This document shows, in pieces, positions 44,699 through 54,100 of a stretch of 62,472 bases of DNA. How positions within the stretch are numbered: position 1 is the stretch's first letter; every line of letters starts with the position of its first letter. A program made the position numbers and the translations under genes. The DNA is from a bacterium (lineage in GTDB: Bacteria > KSB1 > UBA2214), in NCBI GenBank assembly GCA_029560815.1, contig JAKQKF010000019.1, forward strand, positions 1 to 62,472, written 5' to 3'. Below the pieces are notes generated by a model. It saw only the letters and a program-made list of their open reading frames with translations. It was not told the DNA's origin and searched no databases.

Positions 44699-45241
44699 TT
44701 AGACAGGTGAATTGATTTGGTTCTGCTCTTTTCTTTCAAAGGTTCCTTTTTCGCGGTTTTTGAAAACGCCGGGAAGGGGATGCACGCAGCCATGCATGCT
44801 GATGTAGAGGCCGGGAGCGCTAAGGGAGCAGGCGAGCAGGGCCTCGGTGAAATTCTGCAGGGCATCCGAGTTATCGAAACCGAAGGGTTTCATGGCGCCG
44901 GTCAGGATGATCGGTACTTTCAGATCGGGCAGGTTTCTGAAAAGATAGTCGGCCGTCAACTCCATGGTGTCAGTGCCGTGCAGTATGAGAATGGGGGCGC
45001 TGTGCTCGAGCAGGTTTTCAACCGCGAAGAGGATCATCTGGCGATCCTTGTCCGTCATCTCAAGGGAATCCTTGCAGAGCAGGTCATAGCTTTGGATGGT
45101 GGTATAGGGAAGGCGCAGCCGGCTGAGCATCTGCTGCAGAAGAGAGCCGCGGTTGGTCAGGGTTCCGCTCTCCTCATCGTAGATCTTTTCAATGGTGCCG
45201 CCGGTGGTGATGACAAAGACTTTCTGCTTTTTGGGAGGCAT
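44699..45241 (-). CDS. Short asparaginase-like protein (N-terminal domain only)
   Basis: 180 residues. VFVITTGGTIEKIYDEESG holds the first catalytic Thr, LILHGTDTMELTADYL the second Thr/Asp set, and VPIILTGAMKPFGFDNSDA the third conserved block. Normal L-asparaginases have about 330 residues with a C-terminal domain that completes the active site; here the sequence ends after LYISMHGCVHPLPGV. The reading frame ends cleanly, and similar single-domain proteins exist in other bacteria, so I treat it as a genuine short family member, not a broken gene. Confidence 0.85.
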   Translation of the reverse strand: MPPKKQKVFVITTGGTIEKIYDEESGTLTNRGSLLQQMLSRLRLPYTTIQSYDLLCKDSLEMTDKDRQMILFAVENLLEHSAPILILHGTDTMELTADYLFRNLPDLKVPIILTGAMKPFGFDNSDALQNFTEALLACSLSAPGLYISMHGCVHPLPGVFKNREKGTFERKEQNQINSPV

Positions 45242-45347
45242 GGTTCCCTTCTCTCAAGTGAGTCCCTCCAATTTAGCATAAGCTGGAAAAAAAGCAAGGT
45301 ATTTTGTTAGGTGGCGGGTCCAGCCGGTTTGAATCTTCAGATTTTGC

Positions 45348-45376
45348 TTGACAAATATCGTATTTATCATTAGTTT
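45348..45376 (+). promoter_or_regulatory. Candidate greA promoter
   Basis: Consensus TTGACA (45348-45353), a 17-base spacer and TAGTTT (45371-45376). Transcription would begin near 45383, at the foot of the leader hairpin. Confidence 0.6.
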
Positions 45377-45382
45377 AACACC

Positions 45383-45429
45383 ACGCAAACCGAATCGGTG
45401 TCAGGAACGCCGATTCGGTTTGCGTTTTT
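45383..45429 (+). promoter_or_regulatory. Terminator-like hairpin in the greA leader
   Basis: ACGCAAACCGAATCGG (45383-45398) and its exact complement CCGATTCGGTTTGCGT (45410-45425) form a 16-bp stem with an 11-base loop, followed by TTTT. It stands between the promoter and greA, so it could be an attenuator or a stabilising 5' hairpin. Confidence 0.6.
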
Positions 45430-45492
45430 ATTCCGCGAGGAATGAGCGAGCAAGCGAGGGTGTTAACCAAAAGAGAGTGAAGAGGCTTCTGC

Positions 45493-45963
45493 ATGAAACC
45501 TTTGTATCTGACCAAAGAGCAGCTGGAGAAACTGCAGACTGAACTGCATCATTTAAAACGCAACGACCGCACCAAGGTGATCAAGGAGATCGCCGAAGCG
45601 CGGGAGAAAGGCGATCTGAGCGAGAATGCGGAATATGATGCCGCCAAGGAGAAGCAGCTGCTGATCGAGCGCAAGATCGGCCGCCTGGAGGAGACGCTCT
45701 CCCGGGCGCGCATCCTCAGCGCGGAGATGATGAACAATGATCAAGTTCATGTCGGCAGCCGTGTGGTCCTGGTCGACGAGAAGACCCAGGAGGAGATGAT
45801 CTACGAGCTGGTGCCCACAGCCGAATTTCATTCCTACGATCTCGATGCCATTTCGATCGACTCACCGGTGGGCAAGGCCCTGGTGGGCAAGGCGGTTGAT
45901 GATATCGTTTCGATACTCATTCCCGCCGGCGAGATCACCTATCGTGTGAAAAAGATTTCCTGA
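45493..45963 (+). CDS. greA: GreA, transcription elongation factor
   Basis: 156 residues: an N-terminal coiled coil with REKGDLSENAEYDAAKEKQ (the acidic tip that reaches into the polymerase channel) and a C-terminal FKBP-like domain with VGSRVVLVDEKTQEEMIYELV and SPVGKALVGKAVDDIV. It restarts backtracked RNA polymerase by promoting transcript cleavage. GAGG lies seven bases before the ATG. It has its own promoter and terminator. Confidence 0.97.
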   Translation: MKPLYLTKEQLEKLQTELHHLKRNDRTKVIKEIAEAREKGDLSENAEYDAAKEKQLLIERKIGRLEETLSRARILSAEMMNNDQVHVGSRVVLVDEKTQEEMIYELVPTAEFHSYDLDAISIDSPVGKALVGKAVDDIVSILIPAGEITYRVKKIS

Positions 45964-46112
45964 CCGGGGAGCGGGGAGGCCAGAGCAGCCCCGTCCTTCA
46001 TGACTGAATCAGCATCCGGGGATGCGGAGAGCGGCAGACTCCGATAGTTATGGCAGCTAACTTTCTACATATCATGCAGCAGCTGGTCTGCGTATGTGCA
46101 TCTCTCCCGGAG

Positions 46113-46152
46113 ATCCGGGCGGCCCGTGTTTCTTTTGAAACCGGGCTTTTTT
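46113..46152 (+). terminator. Rho-independent terminator of greA
   Basis: GCCCGTGTTTC (46122-46132) pairs with GAAACCGGGC (46137-46146) with one bulge, followed by six T. The rest of the 45964-46320 gap holds no convincing gene; it is A+T-rich towards the next start and probably contains that gene's promoter. Confidence 0.75.
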
Positions 46153-46320
46153 ATGACCAATATTTCCTGTCGGGCGGCGGTTATTGGGTGATTGTGGACT
46201 GGATTTTGCCTACTGTAAACCGGTTACTACGGGTTAAATTTGCATCTCTTTGATAATAAATAAATTAAAAAGAAGTTTAGGGTAATCTGAATCCGCCCAA
46301 CCCAGGGAGAATGTCATACC

Positions 46321-47154
46321 ATGAAACAGATGCCAAATCCTGAAACAATGCGGCGCCTGGTATTTGCGTTGCTGATTCTGCCGCTGCTCGCAGCCGCCCA
46401 GGTATTTGATACCATCCCGCCCAGGATCGCCCATCAGCCGGTGCGGTTGGGGCGGGTGGGCAAGGTGCTGCCGATCATCGCCAATGTGAGCGACAACGGG
46501 GGCGTCAAAAGCGTGCGCATCACGATCCAGCATGAGGGGCAGGAGGTTCAGCATCAGATGAACCAGGTCAAAAGCGAGAGCAGCGTGCCCGTCGTGGTGC
46601 AGACCGGTGCGGAGGGCGTCGTGGTCAATTCCCTGCCCGGGGGCTCGGGCAAGAGCCTGGCCCGGCTCGCCGCCGGTGAACTTTTGGAGGTCACCCTGGT
46701 CCGGGCGCCCTATTACCGCATCCGCACCGCCGCGGGGGTGGTTGGCTATGTCCATGCCGACGAGGTCCAGACGGTTGAATCGGGTGCTTCCTATCGGGTG
46801 ACCCTGCCGGTGCAATTGACGGCGGGAGGACAGTTGGCCTACAGGATCGCCGCTGTGGATGATTTTGGCAACGAGAGTCAAACCGATATGATTCCGATCC
46901 GTCTGATCACCGATGCTGAGCTGGCGCGTCTGCAGGGGAAAAAGCCGGCCCAGACGCCTGCCCGGACAACCGAGAGCGCAGAGGCCCCGGCCGGTCCGTC
47001 AGAGCAGAACAAGTCGATCAAGTCGGTTTTCTCCAGGCCTGTTTTCTGGATCGCGGCTGCGGCGGCGGGCGGCGGCCTTTATTATTTTCTCAGCAGCGGA
47101 GACGAAGAGAGTTCGGATAAGAAAGCCTCGGTCGGGCTGGTCGTCGGCTGGTGA
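46321..47154 (+). CDS. Exported SH3-like domain protein with C-terminal membrane anchor
   Basis: 277 residues. A signal peptide at about 10-27 (RRLVFALLILPLLAAAQ), an Ig-like stretch (IPPRIAHQPVRLGRVGKVLPI), a bacterial SH3-like segment (about 95-145; YYRIRTAAGVVGYVHADEVQ), a second beta stretch with RIAAVDDFGNESQ, a Pro/Ala/Thr/Glu-rich linker and a last hydrophobic segment at about 240-258 followed by acidic residues. It looks like a periplasmic or surface scaffold. GGGAG lies 11 bases before the ATG. It begins a cluster of three surface protein genes. Confidence 0.75.
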   Translation: MKQMPNPETMRRLVFALLILPLLAAAQVFDTIPPRIAHQPVRLGRVGKVLPIIANVSDNGGVKSVRITIQHEGQEVQHQMNQVKSESSVPVVVQTGAEGVVVNSLPGGSGKSLARLAAGELLEVTLVRAPYYRIRTAAGVVGYVHADEVQTVESGASYRVTLPVQLTAGGQLAYRIAAVDDFGNESQTDMIPIRLITDAELARLQGKKPAQTPARTTESAEAPAGPSEQNKSIKSVFSRPVFWIAAAAAGGGLYYFLSSGDEESSDKKASVGLVVGW

Positions 47155-47267
47155 ACCGCAAGGAGGCGGGTCCGGCTGATTCTCCCGCTTTTCGGGAGCG
47201 GAATCGGGCTCACCGCACAGACAAGGCAGCGCAGAGTATGAAGCATTTTATCCATAGGAGTCAAAGA

Positions 47268-48092
47268 ATGTTTGCAGCCAATAGAGTGGTCCCTGTCCTG
47301 GCCGTCGGCCTGCTGCTGGCTCTGACCGGCGCGTGCGAAAAACCTTTGTCGACGGCGCCGGAGCCTCCCGGGGCGGCCGGAGCCACGGCATCTTTTACGC
47401 TCAGCAAGGCGACCCTGCTCGAAACCGGCATCAGCCGGCTGGTCATCACCGTCACCGGGGCGGGGATGAAAGCGGTTACCGTGGATACTGCAGTCACCGC
47501 CGAAGGTCAGTTCAGAACCGATCTCAAAGTCCCGCCCGGCAAGAATCGTCTTTTTGAGGTCTCCGCCTATCAGGATACCCTGCTTGTCCTCGCCGGCAGC
47601 GACAGCCTCGATTTGAAGGAAAACCAGAAGGTGACCCTCCGGATGAAACTTGAGTTCCAGGTCCCGGCCCTCACCCTCACCCCGATCGATACCACCCTTG
47701 CCAAAAACAGCACCTTCACCGTCTTCGTCAGGGCTCATCATGTGGACAGCCTCTGCACCATTGGCACCAAGCTGCTCTTTGATCCCGCGAGGCTGCAGGT
47801 CGTCGAACTCGGCCGTGAGGATGATTTTCTCAAGAAGAACGGGGGGGCGGTCACCCAGCTGCAGTTCAGCCGGGATAATGTGGCGGGAGAAGTAAAGCTG
47901 CTGCTCGGCGTTTTTCCCGCGGGCAAATCGGTGAGCGGAGAGGGCAAGATCGCCCGCATTGTTTTCCAGGCGGTGGGGAGTTCGGTTGCCGAGATCGACC
48001 TCAGCCTCAGCGGTATGGATCTCGGCCTCTATGATCAGCATGCTGTGCAGATGCCGGCCGTGGCGCTCGGCAGCCGCATCACCATCCAGTGA
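47268..48092 (+). CDS. Cohesin-domain protein, probable lipoprotein
   Basis: 274 residues. I start at ATG 47268 since TAGGAG lies seven bases upstream; the frame is open back to a GTG at 47151. The signal sequence ends LLALTGAC, an approximate lipobox. Residues about 140-270 resemble a cohesin-type beta sandwich (TFTVFVRAHHVDSLCTIGTKLLFDPARLQVVELG; GEGKIARIVFQAVG). Cohesin domains bind dockerins or act as adhesion modules. The large protein encoded next has a dockerin-like segment, which makes a surface interaction between the two possible. Confidence 0.75.
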   Translation: MFAANRVVPVLAVGLLLALTGACEKPLSTAPEPPGAAGATASFTLSKATLLETGISRLVITVTGAGMKAVTVDTAVTAEGQFRTDLKVPPGKNRLFEVSAYQDTLLVLAGSDSLDLKENQKVTLRMKLEFQVPALTLTPIDTTLAKNSTFTVFVRAHHVDSLCTIGTKLLFDPARLQVVELGREDDFLKKNGGAVTQLQFSRDNVAGEVKLLLGVFPAGKSVSGEGKIARIVFQAVGSSVAEIDLSLSGMDLGLYDQHAVQMPAVALGSRITIQ

Positions 48093-48190
48093 TGGCGGGC
48101 AACCGCCAGGACCTTCGGGGCGGCCCGGCTTGACGGGCCCTCCCCGGTGATAGATGAAATGTAACGGTCGCATTAACTGAAGAGTTGAAT

Positions 48191-51100
48191 ATGAAAAACA
48201 ATCGTGTGGTTCGGGTCATCGGGCTTTCAGCTCTCATCGTTTTTCTCTGCATGAGCATGCCGCTGCAAGCGCAAATCCTCAGGATGAACGCGTCAGCGGG
48301 GGTGGCTTCAGCCCCCTTCGATCCGCCGCCTGTGGCCAACGACTGGCAGCGCGTCACTATCCAGCTTGACACCAGCCGGTTTGATGTCGGGGAGGAGGAG
48401 CTCAACGCCATCCTGGCCAATGTGCAGACCTTTCGCATCCGGACGGAGATGAGCGATTCGCGCGACACCGGCGCTGTCGACAGCGTCCGGATCGGTTCGC
48501 GATTTGCGGCCACTTTTGATGAGGGAACCGAAGGGTGGAGCGCTTCGGGCGACGGAACCCTGAGCTGGAGCCCCGCCGGCGGGGAGAACGGCGGCTTCCT
48601 CCAGATCAGCGATTGGGGCACCGGCGACTATCATTGGGCGGTGGCGCCTTCCTCCTGGGCGGGCGACTGGTCCGCTCTCAAGGGCTCCTTTATCACCTTT
48701 TATTACAAGACCGATTTTCCCGACTACGGCGCGGTCGTCGAGATCGGCTCGGGGGATAACACCCAGCTCGTCCTGAGCGCGGAAAAGCTGACCGTTCCCC
48801 TCGGCCAGAGCGTCATCGCCAAAGTCGCCCTGCCTGCCGCTGCCATCAGCGATGTGGTCATCACCCTGAGCTCCTCCGAAACCTCCTGCCTGCAGGTGCC
48901 CAAGGCGGTTACCATCAGCAGGGGCACGCGCGAGGTTGAATTTTCGGTTTCGATGGGCACTGCTGCCGCCACCGGCTGTTCCTCTGTGATCGTCGCGAGC
49001 GCGGACGGCTATCAGACCAGCCGACTGACCATGACCGTGGGCAAATCGGCCGATGCCGGCAAATATGCCACCTTGACCGGGCGCGTCACCGATGCGATCA
49101 CCAAATCGGGAATCCCCGGAGCGGTGGTCTGGATCGCGGGCCGGAGCGCGGAGACCGATTCCGCGGGACACTACACCATCGAGGATATCCCGACCAGCGT
49201 CATTGCTGCCAATTTCTCGGCCGAACCCTTCTCGGGCAAGGCCCCGCTCCTGGTGCAGTTCAACGACCTCTCCAGCATCGGCAGCTACACCCTCGCGGTG
49301 ACGGCGACGGGTTATATGGGCACGGAATCCATTCTCGCCTTCGCCGAGGGCGAGGACAAGTATATCGAGATCTCGCTGACGCCGGTCATCAAACCGGGCG
49401 AGATGCGGCTGATCCTCAATTGGGGCGGCCAGCCCAAGGACCTCGATCTGCATTTGCATACGCCGATCATCGGCGGCATGAGCCACGAAATCTATTGGGA
49501 AAACAAGGGCCATCTCGCCTCCGTGCCCTATGTCTTTCTCGATGTCGATCATCAGGAGGGCTACGGGCCGGAGACCATCACCATCGGGGAGTTGCAGCCG
49601 GGCACCTATCGCTGCTACGTCGAGAACTATTCGACCATCCCCGCCATCAGCAGCGCCAAAGCACAGGTGCAGATCTACACTTCGGACGGGCTGCTGCAGT
49701 CGGTTGCCATTCCCACCAGCGGTGCCGGCCTCTTCTGGTATGTATGCGATATCGACGGCGCCACCGGGGCGGTCACCGTGCGCAACCAGATCCTGGCGGG
49801 CGCGCCTGCGATGGCTCTGGCCGCAGCCGGCGCCAAGACCCCGTCCGGCCATACGATCATCGGCAGCGGGGGAATCCTCTCCTGGAGCTGGGATTTTGAT
49901 AACGACCTCTTCATCGACTCTTACACGCAGAATCCGCAGCACACCTACACCAAACCGGGTCTTTACACGGTCACCCTCCGGGTCTCCGACGGCAGCCGGG
50001 AATACATGGTCAAAAAAGAGAACTATATCACTGTCCTTCCCGCAGTGATCACCGATGTCTCCTGGAACAGGCAGAGCGTTCCGTCCACCGAGGATCTTTT
50101 CACGGTCTGGGCGGTCGACACTCTGCGGGCCTGGGCGGGCGGAAGCGCGGGCACGCTGCTTCACACCGCCAACGGGGGGGCGACCTGGACCGCCCGCAAT
50201 GTGGCCGCGCAGTTCACTCTGCGCGATCTCTTCTTTCTCAATGCGACGACCGGGTGGGCGGTCGGCAACGACAGCAAACAGAATTCGGTCATCCTCAAGA
50301 GCGTGGACGGCGGCCTCTCCTGGTCGCGGATCCTGAGCAGCAGCTCGGCCCGGCTGTACAGCCTGCACATGGTCAACGGCACGACCGGTTGGATCAGCGG
50401 CCATGAGGGCAAGATCGAGACCACCGGTGACGGCGGTGCGACCTGGTCGCAGCAGTTCACCGGCCTCGCCGCCGGCCTGCACGCCATCTATTTCCTCGAT
50501 GGCGACAAGGGAGTTGCGGCGGGCGAAAACGGGGTCATCCTGCGCACCGCTGACGGCGGCGCCAACTGGCAGTTGATGACCAGCGGAGTGAGCGCCCGCA
50601 TCAACGACATCTGGTTCGCCGACGAAAATTTCGGCTGGGCCGTTTGCGAGGACGGCAAGGTGCTGATGAGCACCAACGGCGGCGCCACCTGGAGCGCGAA
50701 CCAGGTGAGCAGCCAGGCGCTGCGCGCCATCCATTTCTCCTCCGGCTACCACGGCTACATCGCGGGCGACAACGGCCGGATCTTCAAGACCTATGACGGC
50801 GGTGACTCCTGGAAAGAGGAGAACAGCACCACCGTCAATCACCTCAATGACCTCTTTCTGGTCCATCCGGCCTGCGGCTGGGCTGCCGGCGCCGGCGGCA
50901 CCATCCTCAAGCTGCAGAGGGGCACCACTTATACCGGCATTATCACGGGGATGACCGCCGCGGCGACCGGTCCCAATACCATCAATCTCGCCTGGAATAA
51001 TCCCGGCGATGATTACGCCGGCACCGTCATCGTGCGCAACGCCAGCGGCTATCCCGCCAGCGCGAGCGACGGCGTGGTCGTCTACAACGGCACCAGGAGC

Positions 51101-54100
51101 TTCTGCACCGACACCCTTCTGGCCGCCAATACGACCTATTTTTACGGCGCCTTCGCCTATAACGGCGCGGGGCGCTACTCCCCGCCGATGCCCTCCGCCC
51201 AGGCCTCCGCCAGAACCGAAGAGGGTTTTAACCTCTTTGGCTACTCGGTCAAGATCAGCAGCATCGACGCCAGCGCCTTCCCGAGCGTCAAATCCTTCGT
51301 CAGTGTCGTCGATTCGGTCACCTACGAACCGATCGCCGAGCTCACCGCCGAAAATTTCGGGGTGCGCGAGGATGGCACCCCGGAATCGCCGATCAAGGTT
51401 GAATCGGTGAGCATCACCTCCGGCGCCAAAGCCGACATTGTATTTGTTTTCGACACCACCGGCAGCATGAGCGGCTCGATCAGCGGCGTCAAGGACAGGG
51501 CTTCGGCCTTTGCTGACGCCCTCGCCGCCAAGGGTATCGATTACCGTCTCGCCCTGGTCACCTACGGGGACGAGGTCGAGAAGGTCAACGATTTCACCGC
51601 CGACATCAGCACCTTCAAGGGGTGGATAAACGGCCTCTACGCCTCGGGCGGCGGGGATACCCCGGAAAATTCGCTCGAGGGGCTGGCGCGCGCTACCACT
51701 CTCACCTTCCGGGCGGTCAGCCAGCGCATTTTCATCCTCATCACCGATGCCAGCTATCATCAGGCCGGCGAGAGCGGCGGCGGGACCACGACCTATACCA
51801 CCGATTCGATGATCGATCTGCTGAAATCCCAGCGTATCATGTGCAACGTGGTCGGCCCGGACTATCCCCAATACCGCAAGATGGCCGCCGAGACCGGTGG
51901 TCTGTGGTACAATATCTACGGCGATTTCCGCGGCATCATCGACAAACTGAGCATCGTGCTCTCCTCCCAGTATGTGGTGACCTATACCACCCACAATCCG
52001 GGCCGCGACAACACCTGGCGCAATGTCGTCATCACGGCCGCGCGCGGGAGCAAGGGAGGATGGGATAAAGGGCGCTACTATATCGCAGGCGAACTGCCCA
52101 ATGTCCATGAATTCACGGCGCAGGCGATCGCCTACAACCGGATCTACTGCCAATGGCAGTTCCCGGCGGGCAAGGCATACGACGCCGTCACTGTGAAGAG
52201 GAAAATGGGGGGCTTCCCGGCGCACATCGATGACGGGGATGTCGCCTATACCGGCAATGACAGTTCATTTGTCGATACGGGTCTGACCCCGGAGACCACC
52301 TATTACTACGCCGCATTCACCTATAACAGCAGCGGGCAGGTCGCCAGCGTCTCTCCCCAAGCCCAGGATTATGCCCGGACCTGGCCCTTCTCGAGCGGGG
52401 AGGCGGGCTGGTCAACTGAACCGGCGGGCACGACCGGCAACCTCTATGCCGTCATGGCCGACAGCCTGCGCGTGATTGCGGCCGGTGACAACGGGGTGGT
52501 CGTGCGCAGCACTGACGGCGGAGCGAGCTGGAGCGCCGGCGCTGTCACCGCCAAATCGGTGGTGCGCGATCTCTTCTTCACCGACCCGACGACGGGATGG
52601 CTGGTGGGCCAGAGCAGCACCGGCACGGGCCTGGCCATGAAGAGCGCCAACGGCGGCGCCGCCTGGACGCCCTGGCCGACGAACGGCACCATGACCCTAC
52701 ATGCCAATATCATGGTCAGCAGTACGGTCGGCTGGAATGTCGGCGCCCAGGGGCTGATCGAAAAGACGGTCAACGGTGGTTCGGTATGGGCCGCCCAGTA
52801 CAGCGCAGCGGACAAGACCTTTTACGACGTCTCTTTCGTCAATGAGGAGACCGGCTGGGTAGTCGGCGATGCGGGCGTGATCATGAAGACGCTCGACGGC
52901 GGCGCCACCTGGAGCATCCAGAACAGCGGCGTCACCAGCGCCATCCGCGGTGTGAAATTCGTTGACTCGATGTGCGGCTGGGCGGTTACCGCCGACGGCA
53001 AAGTGCTGCGGACGGTCGACGGCGGCGCCACCTGGAGCGCGCTTGCGGTCAGCACCCTCGGCCTCAACGATCTCTGTTTCACCGACCGGCGCAACGTCGT
53101 CGCTGTCGGAGAGGGCGGACGCGTCTACCGCACAGGGGACGGCGGGGCCACCTGGACCCTGGAGAAGAGCGGCGTGACCGCACAGCTCAATGCCGTCTGG
53201 ATGGTCACTCCCTACTCCGGCTGGGCGGTCGGCGATAACGGCACGGTTCTCAGCATCGGCCGCCGCACCGACGCCCTCTATGCCGGGATGAACGTCACGG
53301 TCAACAGCGTCGATGCCGAGGCTTTTCCCGTCGTCAGGAGCTTCGTCTCAGTCGTCGATCCGGAGAGCCGTTCCGCTCTCACCGATCTGACCGCCGACCA
53401 TTTCAAGGTGCGCGAGGAGGGACTGCTGCAATCGCCGATCAAAGTGGAACTGATCAGCAGCGGCTCCGGCGCCCGGGCGGATATCGTCTTCGTCTTTGAT
53501 GTCACCGGCAGTATGGGCGACGAGATCGCCGGATTGAAGGCGCGCGCCCTCAGCTTCGCCGACGCTCTTGCGGCCAAGGGGATCGACTTCCGCCTCGGCC
53601 TGGTCACTTTCGGGGATGTCGTCGAAGAGGTGCATGATTTCACCGCCGACGCAGCCGAGTTCAAGGCCTGGATCGACGGGCTGCGGGCCTCCGGCGGCGG
53701 GGACACCAAGGAGAACTCACTCGAAGGTCTGGCGCGGGCGAGCAAACTCTCCTTCCGCGAAACCAGCCAAAAGATGGCGGTGCTGATCACCGATGCCGAT
53801 TATCATCAGGCCGGGGAGACAGGAGGAGGCACCACCACCTTTACGACCGAGACCATGATCTCCCTGATGCAGGGGCGCAGGATCGTCACCCATGTGGTCG
53901 GCCCGGACCGAACCCAATTCCACGCCCTGGCGGAGCGGACCAGCGGTCTCTGGTTCAACATTACCGCCGACTTTGGCGGCATTATCGACGCCATCGGCAC
54001 CATGCTGACTTCGCAGTATGTGATCACCTACACCACCAGCAACCCGGTGCCCGACAACACCTGGCGCCAGGTGGCCGTCGTGGCCGAGCGCAGCGGCAAG

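Noticed and set aside
44699..45241. Asparaginase as a frameshifted pseudogene
   Set aside because: After its stop there are only 18 bases before pepD, with no trace of a C-terminal asparaginase domain in any frame.
46050..46253. 67-residue frame after greA
   Set aside because: It spans the greA terminator, has no ribosome-binding site and no likeness to a known small protein.
48308..52225. 1305-residue open frame on the minus strand under the giant surface protein
   Set aside because: It is the shadow of a G+C-rich coding strand: no ribosome-binding site, composition dominated by Gly/Asp/Arg, no recognisable domain, and the plus-strand gene is clearly real.
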